Positions 1 to 9,500 of a DNA stretch of 64,000 nucleotides are shown here, in pieces. The position numbers and the translations under genes are program-made. The stretch is from positions 28,307-92,306 of the forward strand of contig NZ_JBHLWN010000110.1 in assembly GCF_042432825.1 (NCBI RefSeq). Direction: 5' to 3'. The stretch is from Gordoniibacillus chartarius. GTDB taxonomy: Bacteria; Bacillota; Bacilli; Paenibacillales; NBRC-103111. The notes under the pieces were generated by a model that did no database searches, was not told where the DNA came from, and saw only the letters and a list, made by a program, of their open reading frames with translations. Within the stretch, counting starts at the first letter, position 1, and every line of letters starts with the position of its first letter.

Positions 1-304
1 CGGGGAACAAGCTTCGGATCGGTGGCGGGAATTCGGCCGTAGCTTCAGGCGCGATGTCGAATTGCAACTGGGAACTGTGCGCCGGGCCTCACCATCGAAC
101 CTCAGTCCGCATACTGCAGCCGCTTCTGTCTAAGAGGCGTTTTGCTCCAGCTAACGGTTCATGAGGTCAAAATACCCTAATCGAACTTCTAGCTTGACCT
201 GATTCCCCCTTATTAACTAGCGAAATGGCCACCGGCTTCGCGGCTTACCGTCCCTTGCAGCGGAGCCCTCGCTTATTCACAGATATCGCCGTGCATAGCC
301 ACAT
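1..304. other. No recognisable gene at the left edge
   Basis: No open frame with a credible start and ribosome binding site is visible on either strand, and I see no tRNA cloverleaf or rRNA-like stretch. In B. subtilis tRNA genes lie beyond yabR, but none is seen here. The only structure noticed is a 7-bp inverted repeat, AGGTCAA at 164-170 and TTGACCT at 194-200. Confidence 0.5.
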
Positions 305-348
305 AAAAAAACCGCAAGTGTGAGGTTACCCTCTCCACTTGCGGCTTT
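305..348 (-). terminator. Rho-independent terminator of yabR
   Basis: Read on the minus strand, a 9-bp stem (CCGCAAGTG pairing with CACTTGCGG) is followed by a run of T. It lies just after the yabR stop codon. Confidence 0.8.
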
Positions 349-360
349 CGCATGTATAAG

Positions 361-897
361 TTAGTCGCGTCTGGCGCCACGGCCGCCGCGTTTGCCTTCG
401 GTATTCTTCTTCAGGGAAGAGATGCGCTCTTCGCTGTCTTTCAGGAAGCGAGACATCTTGTCTTCGAAACTCATCGATCTTGGTGGACCGCCACGATCTC
501 CGCGACCGCCACCGCGTGGACCGCCGCCGCCTCGTGGGCCGCCGCCAAATCCGCCGCGATCTCCGCGCGGGCCTCCGCTTGCGCCGCCAAATCCGCCGCG
601 ATCTCCGCGTGGGCCTCCGCTTGCGCCGCCAAATCTTTCGGGACGAGCCGCTTCTGGGGGTCTTTCGATCGTCTGCTTGATGGACAGACCAATCTTGCCG
701 TCCTTGTCGACGTTAATCACTTTCACCGTCACGATATCGTTCAGTTTCAGGTGATCGTTAACATCTTTGACATAGTTGTCGGCGATCTCCGAAATGTGGA
801 CGAGACCGGTGACTCCGCCTTCGAGTTCGACGAATGCCCCGAAGTGAGTAATTCCTGTCACCTTGCCCTCTAGCTTGCTGCCCACTTCAATTGCCAT
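361..897 (-). CDS. yabR: S1-domain RNA-binding protein YabR with RGG-rich tail
   Basis: 178 aa. Residues 1-75 form an S1 (OB-fold) RNA-binding domain of the polynucleotide phosphorylase type, opening with MAIEVGSKLEGKVTGI. Residues about 82-140 are a Gly/Arg/Pro-rich linker with two copies of FGGASGGPRGDRGG, encoded by 42-bp direct DNA repeats at 541-634. The last 38 residues are charged and probably helical. The family is cytosolic and ribosome- or RNA-associated; its exact role is unsettled. An AGGGAGG ribosome binding site precedes the ATG. It is the last gene of the yabP-yabQ-divIC-yabR order and is followed by a terminator. The RGG repeats are longer than I remember for the B. subtilis protein. 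Confidence 0.88.
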   Translation of the reverse strand: MAIEVGSKLEGKVTGITHFGAFVELEGGVTGLVHISEIADNYVKDVNDHLKLNDIVTVKVINVDKDGKIGLSIKQTIERPPEAARPERFGGASGGPRGDRGGFGGASGGPRGDRGGFGGGPRGGGGPRGGGRGDRGGPPRSMSFEDKMSRFLKDSEERISSLKKNTEGKRGGRGARRD

Positions 898-1018
898 ATA
901 GGTACTTGTTCCTCCCTTAAAATGTTCAAAAAGACTTGGCTATGCCGATTATACCTGATTCGAGAGAATACGGTCAATACAAGCAACACAAATTGGGCTT
1001 GGGCGAGGGCGGGCAAAG

Positions 1019-1348
1019 TTATGGCATCGCTTTAGTTGCCGGGAACACCGTCTCTCCGGGCTTGTACCAATGCAGTTCGGTCCGAATCTTCTGCTCGATA
1101 TATTCCTTATCGTTGAGCCGTTCAACTTCTCGCTTCGTCTGCTCGTTCGTCAGCTTGAGTTGTTGCAGCTGATCTTGCAGACCTTGCATCTCGGCCGTCT
1201 TCAAATTCAGCTTCGACCACTGGGCTACAAATGCCGGCAGCGCCCACGTCAAGAATACGACGACACAGAATAGAAGCATTCGTTTGCGGCGCTTGGCACC
1301 TTTATTCAGTTGTATGTTCGCCGGCATGGCGTTTGCGCGCACAGACAT
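1019..1348 (-). CDS. divIC: Septum formation initiator DivIC (FtsB family)
   Basis: About 109 aa. A short basic cytoplasmic N-terminus (KGAKRRKR) is followed by one membrane segment (MLLFCVVVFLTWALPAF) and an extracytoplasmic coiled coil with Leu/Gln heptads (LQDQLQQLKLTNEQ), the classic layout of DivIC/FtsB. In the family it forms a complex with FtsL and DivIB at the division septum. I chose the ATG at 1348 because an AGGAGG sits 12 nt upstream (1361-1366); the frame stays open to 1420 but that extension lacks a good start signal. It lies 34 nt downstream of the yabQ stop codon, in the same transcription direction. Confidence 0.9.
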   Translation of the reverse strand: MSVRANAMPANIQLNKGAKRRKRMLLFCVVVFLTWALPAFVAQWSKLNLKTAEMQGLQDQLQQLKLTNEQTKREVERLNDKEYIEQKIRTELHWYKPGETVFPATKAMP

Positions 1349-1382
1349 CAACAACGCAAGCCTCCTGTATCCGTATGTACTG

Positions 1383-1973
1383 TTAGAACCACCGACGCAG
1401 CCAGACCCACATACGCTCAAACCAACCGCCTATTCGAGCAAGCCACCTGGGCATCCGCAAATGCTGTTGCAGCGGCCGCCAAATAGGCCGAGTAAGCCAA
1501 ATCAGCAGCTTCCAAAAAGGATACAGACATTGTAGCACAATTCGGTACAGGAAAATAGCCAAAGCCGCCAAGAACCCTAAAAATAGGATAAACAGCCTAT
1601 ACAAACCTATAATAGGCTTAACTACGACAGTTTCTACTGTCTTGACAAGGAAACGGAACAACGCTTTCACCGTGCGGATCAAATAATGCATGACCGAGAT
1701 GACCGCTTTGCTCAGAGAAGTAAAATAGATGACTACCCCGATGAGCAGCCCGATAAAGACGAACAGCCGGACTTGTCCGTGATTGCTCCAGTATAAAATG
1801 CGGAATACGAGAATCGTCGCCAAGCTCCAATAGAGGAGGTCCGTCACCGGCTGCGTCCATCTTGGCACGCGCAGCTGGCCGGCAAGCACGCGGAAGCCGT
1901 CGAACAGAACGCCGAGAGCGAGGCCGCTGACGAACATCATCCATAGAGTCAGGAATTGAACATTCAGCGTCAC
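1383..1973 (-). CDS. yabQ: Spore cortex biosynthesis protein YabQ
   Basis: 196 aa, strongly hydrophobic: at least four membrane segments in the first 100 residues and another near 130-150, ending in a Trp/Arg-rich cytoplasmic tail. Size, hydropathy and the position between yabP and divIC identify YabQ, needed for cortex formation and located in the outer forespore membrane in B. subtilis. The start is GTG, overlapping the yabP stop in a GTGA tetranucleotide, so translation is probably coupled. The C-terminal 80 residues are unusually rich in Trp, Arg, Leu and Ile. Confidence 0.85.
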   Translation of the reverse strand: MTLNVQFLTLWMMFVSGLALGVLFDGFRVLAGQLRVPRWTQPVTDLLYWSLATILVFRILYWSNHGQVRLFVFIGLLIGVVIYFTSLSKAVISVMHYLIRTVKALFRFLVKTVETVVVKPIIGLYRLFILFLGFLAALAIFLYRIVLQCLYPFWKLLIWLTRPIWRPLQQHLRMPRWLARIGGWFERMWVWLRRWF

Positions 1974-2251
1974 TTAAACAGCTTGCCCAAGAATCCCTTG
2001 GACTTATCCGGGGAGTTTGCATCTACATATCCAAGCTCGTTCACATAACCCTCGATGGCGACGAGACCCTGGTCGAGGCTTAAGTTCTTGATATGCAGAT
2101 TTTGCCCTTTAATCATGAGAAAGCCGCACTCCGTCTCCAGCAAAAACTCCTCGCTGTCAAAGCTTTCGACATTCAGGACACCGGAAATTTCAAGCAGCTT
2201 GCGGTTTAACATTTTGATTTCTTGGCGCTTGGGCGCTTTCGGTTCGATCAT
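1970..2251 (-). CDS. yabP: Sporulation protein YabP
   Basis: 93 aa soluble protein of the YabP/YqfC family, which is needed for cortex formation together with YabQ. The family pattern is visible: an N-terminal RKLLEISGVLNVESFD, a central beta-rich core (FLLETECGFLMIKGQNLHI) and LVAIEGYVNELGY. AAGGAGGGG lies 8 nt before the ATG. It overlaps yabQ by 4 nt, making a yabP-yabQ unit that in B. subtilis is sigma-E dependent. I did not find a confident sigma-E promoter in the short gap upstream. Confidence 0.9.
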   Translation of the reverse strand: MIEPKAPKRQEIKMLNRKLLEISGVLNVESFDSEEFLLETECGFLMIKGQNLHIKNLSLDQGLVAIEGYVNELGYVDANSPDKSKGFLGKLFK

Positions 2252-2332
2252 GACAAGCCCCTCCTTCTAGAACAAGCATATGGGGGTGCAGATCATTTTA
2301 GAACCGGTTCGCCCGCCGCCGGTATGGCAAAC

Positions 2333-2366
2333 AAAAAGAGCGACCCCCAAAGTGATCGCTCTCTCC
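2333..2366 (-). terminator. Terminator after rqcP
   Basis: On the minus strand GAGCGA and TCGCTC pair around a G-rich loop and are followed by five T residues. It separates the hup-rqcP unit from yabP. Confidence 0.75.
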
Positions 2367-2633
2367 TTATTCCTCAGCCCGGTAAGGCTCTTCCTTGACC
2401 AAGGTGTACATCGTTGCAGCGTCTTCCTTGCGGGTCGATTCCGTGAGGCGCTCGACGCGTACCGTCACGATCTTCTGGCCGAACTGGATCGCCAGCTCGT
2501 CCCCCACTTTCACCGCGCTGCTCGGCTTCGCCTCCCGGCTGTTTATCCAGACGCGCCCTTGCTCGGAAACATCCTTCGCAACGGTGCGGCGCTTAATCAG
2601 CCGGGACAGCTTCAGGAACTTGTCCAGCCTCAT
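2367..2633 (-). CDS. rqcP: S4-domain ribosome quality control protein RqcP
   Basis: 88 aa made almost entirely of one S4 RNA-binding domain (MRLDKFLKLSRLIKRRTVA, then GRVWINSREAKPS and a GDEL turn). Older names are YabO and Hsp15-like. In B. subtilis RqcP binds 23S rRNA helix 69 on stalled 50S subunits and works with RqcH to add C-terminal alanine tails. The ATG shares one base with the hup stop codon (TAATG), so translation is likely coupled to HU. Confidence 0.92.
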   Translation of the reverse strand: MRLDKFLKLSRLIKRRTVAKDVSEQGRVWINSREAKPSSAVKVGDELAIQFGQKIVTVRVERLTESTRKEDAATMYTLVKEEPYRAEE

Positions 2634-2905
2634 TACTTCACAGCTTCTTTAAGCTTGTTGCCAGCTTTGAAAGCCGGAACCTTGGACTCGGCGATCGTGA
2701 TCGTAGCGCCGGTTTGCGGGTTGCGGCCCGTGCGGCCGGAGCGCTTGCGGGTTTCGAATGTGCCGAAGCCGATCAGTTGTACTTTATCGCCTGCGGACAG
2801 GGCGGTTTCGACTTCGCCGAGGAAACCGTTCAGCACAGTTTCGACATCTTTCTTGGTCAGGCCGCTCTTTGTTGCAATGTTGTTGATCAGATCTGTCTTG
2901 TTCAT
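2633..2905 (-). CDS. hup: DNA-binding protein HU
   Basis: 90 aa, the normal HU length. It starts MNKTDLINNIATKSGLTK, carries the conserved GFGTFETRKRSGRTGRNP beta-arm region and ends in the typical helix. HU bends and compacts DNA as a dimer. GGAGG lies 10 nt upstream of the ATG. A perfect 14-bp palindrome sits 38 bp before the start codon (2943-2956, separate entry). In B. subtilis hbs is elsewhere; here HU is placed between mazG and rqcP. Confidence 0.96.
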   Translation of the reverse strand: MNKTDLINNIATKSGLTKKDVETVLNGFLGEVETALSAGDKVQLIGFGTFETRKRSGRTGRNPQTGATITIAESKVPAFKAGNKLKEAVK

Positions 2906-2942
2906 GTGGATATGTACCTCCTACAGGTAGTAGATATTCGGC

Positions 2943-2956
2943 GGAACTGCAGTTCC
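2943..2956. promoter_or_regulatory. Perfect palindrome upstream of hup (LexA-like)
   Basis: GGAACTGCAGTTCC is a 14-bp perfect palindrome containing GAAC-N4-GTTC, the spacing of the Bacillus LexA (DinR) box CGAAC-N4-GTTCG. It lies in the hup leader region. LexA binding is inference; any dimeric repressor could use it. Confidence 0.4.
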
Positions 2957-3033
2957 CCGTATGAGAGCTTTGGGCGGATTGCCATGTTCATCCTGCTCGC
3001 ACTATGTATTCTTTGCGTAATGTAAAATTCCTG

Positions 3034-4530
3034 CTAGCCACGCGGGTTCCGAGGATTTTTTTTTGCTTCCTGCCACCAGTTCTCCATCTCTAATAAATTA
3101 GTTTGCGCAAAATTTCGTCCGCTTAAACGCAGCTTTTCTTCGATATAAGCAAATCTTTCCATAAACTTCCTGTTCGTGGCGGCGAGCGCTTCTTCGGGAT
3201 CAACCTTCAAGAATCGAGCTAAATTGACAACGGCAAAAATCAAATCGCCAAGCTCGCCGATCCGCTCCTCGTCGGTTCCCTCCGGAGTCATGACCTCTCG
3301 TACCTCGCCAAGCTCCTCTTCGATCTTCGCCACTACGTCCCGTACATCGGACCAGTCGAACCCGACCTCCGCGGCCTTCTTTTGCAGCTTATAGGCCTTC
3401 ATCAGCCCCGGCAAGTCGCGCGGCACACCGGCGAGCAGCGACTGCGCAGCAGGGTCGATCCCTTTGCTCCGCTTCTCCTCGGCCTTAATGTCCTGCCAAT
3501 TCGCCAGCACCTCTCCGACGCTCTCCACTGCAGTATCCCCGAACACATGCGGATGGCGGCGGATCAGCTTCTCGCTGATCGACTCCACGACATCGTACAC
3601 GTCGAACGTCCCGACTTCCGCCTCCATCTGCGAATGGAGCATGATCTGCAGCAGCAGGTCGCCCATCTCCTCGCACATCGCGTCCGGGTCGTCGTCGTCG
3701 ATCGTCTCCAGCACCTCATACGTTTCTTCGATCAGATGCTTGCGCAGGCTCTGGTGCGTCTGTTCCCGATCCCAGGGGCACCCTTCCGGACTGCGCAGGA
3801 TCTCCACGATTTCGCGCAGTCGCTCGAACGACCGGTTGCGCAGCTCCTCGCGCTCGCTGCGCGGCACCCAAATCAAGGATAGGTTGCCATAGCCTTCGAC
3901 ACGATCAAGCTCATACAGCGGTACCTTTACAATCCGCTCCTGGCCCTCCACGCCGAGCGCATGCCCCACCACGACCTCGTAATCATCCGGGAGCATGTCC
4001 ATCAAACCGAGCTTCACATCGGATGCCGTCAGTTCGTCGTACACTTGGGCCACAATCGTATGCACGTTGGGCTCGAGGCCGCGGGCGTTCATATTCGTCG
4101 CATCGAGCAGACGGAAGCCCTCGATCGGGTCAAAGCCGAATCGCAGGAATGCTTCGTCAAGAAAGCTTTCGCCGCCCTCCACACGCAAGCTTACACCTGC
4201 TGCGGGGCAGCGCTCGCGCAGCAGCTGCACCGTACGCTCCGCCACCATCGGATGTCCGGGCACGGCATAGAGCAGCTCGTCCTCCGTGTTCTTGGCGAGT
4301 GCAACCAGGCGCTCGGCAATATGTTCATAAACGGCCTCAAAGCTCGTCTCAGCCACATAGATGCTGTCAAACGACTCGTAAGCGATGTCGTGACGCCGCA
4401 GCAAATCCACCATCGGGTGTTCGTCCGTACGCAAATATAACGGAAGGCCGGAGCGCAGCTTATTCCATACACCAAGGGTCAGCTTGTTCTCGTCCCCGGT
4501 TCCGAGTCCGAGCACGGTGATTCGTGCCAT
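3034..4530 (-). CDS. mazG: MazG-family nucleotide pyrophosphohydrolase with N-terminal methylase-like domain (YabN)
   Basis: 498 aa. Residues 1-220 are a tetrapyrrole (corrin/porphyrin) methylase-like domain (ITVLGLGTGDENKLTLG, then a YAVPGHPMVAE motif). Residues 230-490 hold two MazG modules with Mg-binding EExxE motifs (IEETYEVLE and EEELGEVRE). The fusion is typical of YabN. The MazG part hydrolyses NTPs/dNTPs to NMP and pyrophosphate; the role of the methylase-like part is unknown. I take the ATG at 4530, with GGAGGTGG upstream, rather than the longer frame to 4572. In B. subtilis spoVB (yabM) lies between this gene and spoVT; here it is absent. Confidence 0.92.
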   Translation of the reverse strand: MARITVLGLGTGDENKLTLGVWNKLRSGLPLYLRTDEHPMVDLLRRHDIAYESFDSIYVAETSFEAVYEHIAERLVALAKNTEDELLYAVPGHPMVAERTVQLLRERCPAAGVSLRVEGGESFLDEAFLRFGFDPIEGFRLLDATNMNARGLEPNVHTIVAQVYDELTASDVKLGLMDMLPDDYEVVVGHALGVEGQERIVKVPLYELDRVEGYGNLSLIWVPRSEREELRNRSFERLREIVEILRSPEGCPWDREQTHQSLRKHLIEETYEVLETIDDDDPDAMCEEMGDLLLQIMLHSQMEAEVGTFDVYDVVESISEKLIRRHPHVFGDTAVESVGEVLANWQDIKAEEKRSKGIDPAAQSLLAGVPRDLPGLMKAYKLQKKAAEVGFDWSDVRDVVAKIEEELGEVREVMTPEGTDEERIGELGDLIFAVVNLARFLKVDPEEALAATNRKFMERFAYIEEKLRLSGRNFAQTNLLEMENWWQEAKKNPRNPRG

Positions 4531-4571
4531 ATCAGGCCACCTCCAATATGTTCCATTATAACCGACCGTCA

Positions 4572-4622
4572 TAAAAATAAAAAAGCTTTCCCGCGGGGAT
4601 ACGTCTTCGCGAGGAAAGCTTC
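4572..4622 (-). terminator. Terminator of spoVT
   Basis: On the minus strand AAGCTTTCC (4613-4621) pairs with GGAAAGCTT (4583-4591), with a further GC-rich inner stem, then T6ATTTTT. Confidence 0.85.
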
Positions 4623-4643
4623 GGTTTGTCGGATTGCTCCCGA

Positions 4644-5186
4644 TTACTGCTCCATCTGCTTCGCCAGGAAGCCTGCGGCGGTCTCCGCCATTTTCATTTC
4701 CATCTGACCCATCTTCACCGATTCGTCTTTGGAGACAAGAATGACCGATCCGATTGGGTCCCCGCCCGCTACGATCGGCGCGATAACGAACGAGCTGTAC
4801 GTATCCGCCGCGTCCTTCGTAATATCGTAGGTGCCTGTCGTGCCTTCCAGAGTGGTCTTCCGGTTTTCCATACAGGTTTCGACGACAGACCCGATCGCCT
4901 TTTCCAGAAAATCCTTCTTGGAGCCTCCGGCAACGGCAATGACGGTGTCGCGGTCGGAAATCATGGTGATATGGTTTGTACTCTCGTATAACGATTCGGC
5001 GTACTCCTTGGCGAAATCGCCCAATTCACCGATTGGAGAGTACTTCTTGAGAATGACTTCCCCGTCACGGTCGACGAAAATTTCCAGCGGGTCACCTTCA
5101 CGAATCCTCAATGTGCGGCGTATTTCCTTCGGGATAACGACTCTGCCCAGATCATCGATCCGGCGTACAATTCCAGTTGCTTTCAT
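4644..5186 (-). CDS. spoVT: Stage V sporulation transcription factor SpoVT
   Basis: 180 aa. Residues 1-50 are an AbrB-type swapped-hairpin DNA-binding domain (GIVRRIDDLGRVVIPKEIRR); residues 55-178 are a GAF domain. It is a forespore regulator that modulates sigma-G dependent genes. The paralogue abrB in this window (28570) shares the same N-terminal motif. A possible sigma-G promoter lies upstream (separate entry). A clear terminator follows, so it is likely monocistronic. Confidence 0.96.
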   Translation of the reverse strand: MKATGIVRRIDDLGRVVIPKEIRRTLRIREGDPLEIFVDRDGEVILKKYSPIGELGDFAKEYAESLYESTNHITMISDRDTVIAVAGGSKKDFLEKAIGSVVETCMENRKTTLEGTTGTYDITKDAADTYSSFVIAPIVAGGDPIGSVILVSKDESVKMGQMEMKMAETAAGFLAKQMEQ

Positions 5187-5217
5187 GCCTCTAGATGCCT
5201 CGCTTTCCTTGAAGATT

Positions 5218-5249
5218 AGATACGACTGGATGTCGGTGCGCTGTATTCA
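5218..5249 (-). promoter_or_regulatory. Possible sigma-G promoter of spoVT
   Basis: On the minus strand TGAATA (5244-5249) matches the sigma-G/F -35 element. The -10 region 18 bp further (5218-5225, CGTATCTA) is only a partial match to CATNNTA. B. subtilis spoVT is sigma-G dependent, which supports the call; the sequence alone is weak. Confidence 0.35.
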
Positions 5250-5399
5250 TGAATGGAGGGGACTCGAATCGTAGCCATAGTATTCTACGAGTCCCAGATT
5301 CTTATACCAACTTGCCACCACGGGGGAGATCGTAGTACCTCTGCCTCTATGTGGCTATGTAGCCGCTCCGCCGTACTTATAGATTGTCCATGTTTAACA

Positions 5400-5434
5400 A
5401 ATAAAAACAGGATGCCCTCTTGGAGCATCCTGCC
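5400..5434 (-). terminator. Terminator of prsA
   Basis: On the minus strand CAGGATGC and GCATCCTG form an 8-bp stem followed by TTTTTATTTG. Confidence 0.85.
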
Positions 5435-5442
5435 ATTGTTGG

Positions 5443-6528
5443 TTATTTGCTTGGTGCCGGCGTCGCCGGCGTTGTCGTTGTGCCTTCCGCCGGAGCGGTT
5501 GGCGTCGCGCTTGGTGCCGGCGGCTGCGGGAGGTTGTTGGTCAAGATCAGACCAGGCAGCTCCTTCTCCATGAAGTCGTAAGCGCTCTGCTCGGCGACTT
5601 CGGATTTCAGGCTGTCCTTTACTTCATCGAAGGTCTTCGTCTTGCGGGCGTCGACCCTCATGACGTGATAGCCGAATTCAGTCTCGACCGGATCGCTGAT
5701 CTTGCCGATCGGCAGCGTCGCCGCGGCATTCTTGAAGCCTTCCACCCACTGGTTGATGTCGGCGTCCTTATATTGGCCTCCCGTGTCCTTGGAACCCGGG
5801 TCGTCGGAGTACTCCTTGGCGAGCGCCGCAAAGTCGCCGCCCTTGTCGAGCTTGTCCTTCACTTCCTTGGCACGGGCCAGCGCCTCTTCCTTCGTGCGGA
5901 GCGCCTTCTGCCCCGTCGGGTCGCTCGGATCGGTCAGACCGATGAGAATGTGGCTTACCGTAGCTACGCCATACGCACCGGGTTCCGCCTTCAAACGGTC
6001 GTCATAGCTCTTCTTCGCTTCGTCGTCGGTAACTTTTTCTTTCAAGCCGCCGATACCGTAAGAACTCATCTTGAGGAAATCTTCAATATCCGCCATCTGC
6101 AGATTATTTTTCTTCAGCTGCTCGTCCAGTCCGCCTTCCATAGCGCCGAAGTACATTTTGAATTGCTCCAGCTGACTTGCCACCTGCTTGTCCGCTTCGG
6201 CCTTGACCGGATCGGACGCCCGCGAAGCGAGCACCTTCATCGCGATCAGCTGCTTCAGCAGGTCCTGCTGGAAAGCCGGATCCGCTGCGTACTGCTCGAG
6301 CCCCGGATTAATCAGCTTGTTCACATTCATGAACGAATCGAAATTCGCCTTCGTAATGGTGCCATTCTCCTTGTAGGTAGCGATGACGTCTGTCGGCTTG
6401 TCGGTATTCGTCGTGCCGCCGTTTGCCGCGTCCTTGTTTCCTCCGCATGCCGCCAGCGCCAGGACTAGAGCGGCAGTGAGCAGAACGAGCGCCCACTTGC
6501 GCGCTGTAGTCGGTTTATTTTGCAACAT
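5443..6528 (-). CDS. prsA: Lipoprotein foldase PrsA (peptidylprolyl isomerase)
   Basis: 361 aa. A type II signal peptide ends in the lipobox LAAC with Cys28 as lipidated residue; a short Gly/Asn/Thr linker follows. A SurA-like helical region surrounds a parvulin (PpiC) domain at about residues 185-275 (VSHILIGL at its start, GYHVMRVD at its end). The C-terminus is a Pro/Ala/Thr tail. It should sit on the outer face of the membrane and assist folding of secreted proteins. The ATG lies inside the last 14 bp of mfd, with AAGGGAG 8 nt upstream, so it may be co-transcribed with mfd. In B. subtilis prsA maps elsewhere; at this site the gene is common in Paenibacillus as far as I recall. Confidence 0.92.
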   Translation of the reverse strand: MLQNKPTTARKWALVLLTAALVLALAACGGNKDAANGGTTNTDKPTDVIATYKENGTITKANFDSFMNVNKLINPGLEQYAADPAFQQDLLKQLIAMKVLASRASDPVKAEADKQVASQLEQFKMYFGAMEGGLDEQLKKNNLQMADIEDFLKMSSYGIGGLKEKVTDDEAKKSYDDRLKAEPGAYGVATVSHILIGLTDPSDPTGQKALRTKEEALARAKEVKDKLDKGGDFAALAKEYSDDPGSKDTGGQYKDADINQWVEGFKNAAATLPIGKISDPVETEFGYHVMRVDARKTKTFDEVKDSLKSEVAEQSAYDFMEKELPGLILTNNLPQPPAPSATPTAPAEGTTTTPATPAPSK

Positions 6529-9500
6529 CTTGCAATTCTCCCTTCGGTTTCAGAGCACCTTTGTATTGGACCAAGAATTTCTCCACGAATGCGATGGATT
6601 GTTCCGGCGTGAATCCTTTGCAGCGAATGTTGATGACAATCTGCGGTCCGGATAGAAGCTTGACGCGCCCGTCCCACTGGGACGACATGGCATGCAGCTT
6701 CTGCCCGTCGAGGCGGGCGTTCTGATCGGCGCTGATCTTGATCTGGAAGTCGTCGCCCTTCTGGCTGATCTGCTCGATGCGGTATTCGGCGCCGAACGCC
6801 TTCAGCCGCGCTACGGCAAGCAGGTTTTGAACCGCCTGCGGCGGCTCGCCGAACCGGTCAAGCAGCTCGTCGGCCAAATCCTCCGCCTCCTCCAGGGAGC
6901 GGATATTCGCCACCTTCTTGTAAATCTCGATCTTCTGCATGCTGTCGTAAATATAGTCCGACGGCAGGTAAGCGTCGAGCTGAATGTCCAGCTGGGTGTT
7001 CCAATCCTGCTCCTGAACGGTCTCCTCGCCCATCTCCTTCTTGCGCTGGGCGATTTCCTCCGCCAGCATCTGCGAATACAGATCGAAGCCGACCGAAGCG
7101 ATGAAGCCGTGCTGCTCCGCACCGAGCAGGTTGCCGGCCCCGCGGATGGACAAGTCCCTCATGGCAATTTTAAACCCTGAGCCAAGCTCTGTAAACTCTT
7201 TGATCGCCTGCAGGCGTTTCTCCGCCACTTCCGTCAGCACTTTATCCCGCTGATACGTGAAATAGGCGTAGGCGATCCGGTTCGAGCGGCCGACGCGCCC
7301 GCGCAGCTGGTACAGCTGGGACAATCCCATTTTGTCAGCGTCGTGGACGATCAGCGTGTTGACGTTCGGGATGTCGACGCCGGTCTCGATAATGCTCGTC
7401 GACACAAGTACGTCGAACTCGCCGTCCAGGAAGTCGAGAATCGTCTTCTCCAGCTCCTGCTCGGTCATCTGGCCGTGGGCGACAGCGACCCGCGCGTCCG
7501 GGACGAGCATCGAAATCTGCTCCGCCATCTGGTTGATGCCCTGCACCCGATTGTACAAATAGTACACCTGGCCTTCGCGGGCCAGCTCCCGTTCGATCGC
7601 TTCGCGCACTAACGCGGTGCTGTATTCCACCACATACGTTTGAACCGGGAAGCGATTTTCCGGCGGCGTCTCGATTACGGACAAGTCCCGCACCCCGAGC
7701 ATCGACATATGCAGCGTACGCGGGATCGGCGTCGCGGTCAGCGTCAGCACATCCACATTCGCCTTCAGCCGCTTCAGCTTCTCCTTATGCGTCACGCCGA
7801 AGCGCTGCTCCTCGTCGACGATCAGCAGACCGAGGTCTTTGAAAATCATATCCTGCGACAGCAGCCGGTGCGTCCCGATCACGACGTCGACCGTTCCGGC
7901 GCGAACGCCCTTGATCGTCTCGTTCTGCTCCTTCTTGGAGCGGAACCGGCTCAGCACCTGGATATTGAATGGATAGCCCGAGAACCGCTCGCGGAACGTC
8001 TCGTAGTGCTGCTGAGCGAGAATGGTCGTCGGAACGAGCACGGCCACCTGCTTGCCGTCGATCGCCGCCTTGAACGCCGCGCGGATCGCGACCTCGGTTT
8101 TGCCGTAGCCAACGTCGCCGCAAAGCAGCCGGTCCATCGGGCGCGGCTTCTCCATATCCTTCTTGATTTCTTCGATCGCCCGCAGCTGGTCGTTCGTCTC
8201 GTCGTACGGGAACATCGCCTCGAACTCCTGCTGATAGCTCGAATCGCGGCTGAACGCGTAGCCTGGGGTCGATTGCCGCTGCGCATACAGCTTGATAAGA
8301 TCGTCGGCGATATCCTTGACGGCCGAGCGGGCTTTGGATTTGGCCCGATTCCAGTCCGCCCCGCCAAGCTTGTAAATCTTCGGCTCCTTGTCCTCGGACC
8401 CGACGTACTTCTGAATCAGATCGATCTGCTCGATCGGCACCGACAGCTTGTCGCCGCCGGCGTACACAATATGCAAATAATCTTTATGAATGCCCCCGAC
8501 CTCTAGCGTGCCGATGCCTACATATTTGCCGATGCCATGGTTGACGTGTACGACATAGTCCCCGACCTTGAGCTCCTGATAGTTCTTGATCCGCTCGGCG
8601 TTCTCGATCTTCTTGTCGACCTTGCGCGCCTTGCGCTGCTTCTGCGTGAACATCTCGCCTTCCGTGATGACTACCAAGTGGACCGACGGCAGCTCGAAGC
8701 CGGACTGCAGGGAGCCGTTCAAAATCAGCGGTTCCTCGATGCTATAGTCGGCAAGCACCCGCTTGACGCGGTCGACCCGCTCTTCGCCGCCGGACAGCAC
8801 CATCACCTTCACGCCCGACTTTTTCCAGCGCTCCATCTCCGACTTCAGCACGTTCATCTGACCGTGGAAGCTTTGCATCGCCCGCGACACGAAGTTGACG
8901 ATGTTCTGCGGCTGGGCCCCCGGTACCTGACGCAGGAACAGCGAAAGGAACAGCGTCGGGTACGGTCTGCGGTGCAGCAGCGTCTCGTACGTCTTGGACA
9001 GAACCAGCGACGGCATTGCATGACCTTCCGTCAAGGCGTGCGTCATCCATTCCGCATCGTCCCGCTCCAGCTGCTTCGCCGTTTCGAGCAGGCGCGCCGG
9101 TTCGTCGATCAGCAGCAAAGTGTCCTTGGATACGTAATCGAGCAGCGTCTGGCGTTCCGGGTACAGCAGCGACATGTATTTGAAGATGCCCGGAAAATGC
9201 TGCCCCTCGCGCAGCCGCTCGATATCGTGTCCGATCCCCTCCAGCAGCTTCTCCTTCGCCGTGCGGTCGGTCATCTTCGCAAGCTGGGCCTCCAGCAGCT
9301 CGTACGCATGCTGCGCCGCTAGTTGAAAGCGCTTTACATCGGTCAAAATCTCCCGGCATGGCGGAATATGGACGACGTTTAATTTATCCACCGACCGTTG
9401 GTCGGAAATATCGAACGTACGAATGGAATCCACTTCAATGTCAAAGAGCTCGATTCTTACGGCCAGAGGAGAAGTTAATGGGAAGAAGTCAATGATACCG

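Noticed and set aside
1..304. tRNA genes expected next to yabR from B. subtilis
   Set aside because: No cloverleaf-compatible sequence or TTCRANNC arm in suitable context was found.
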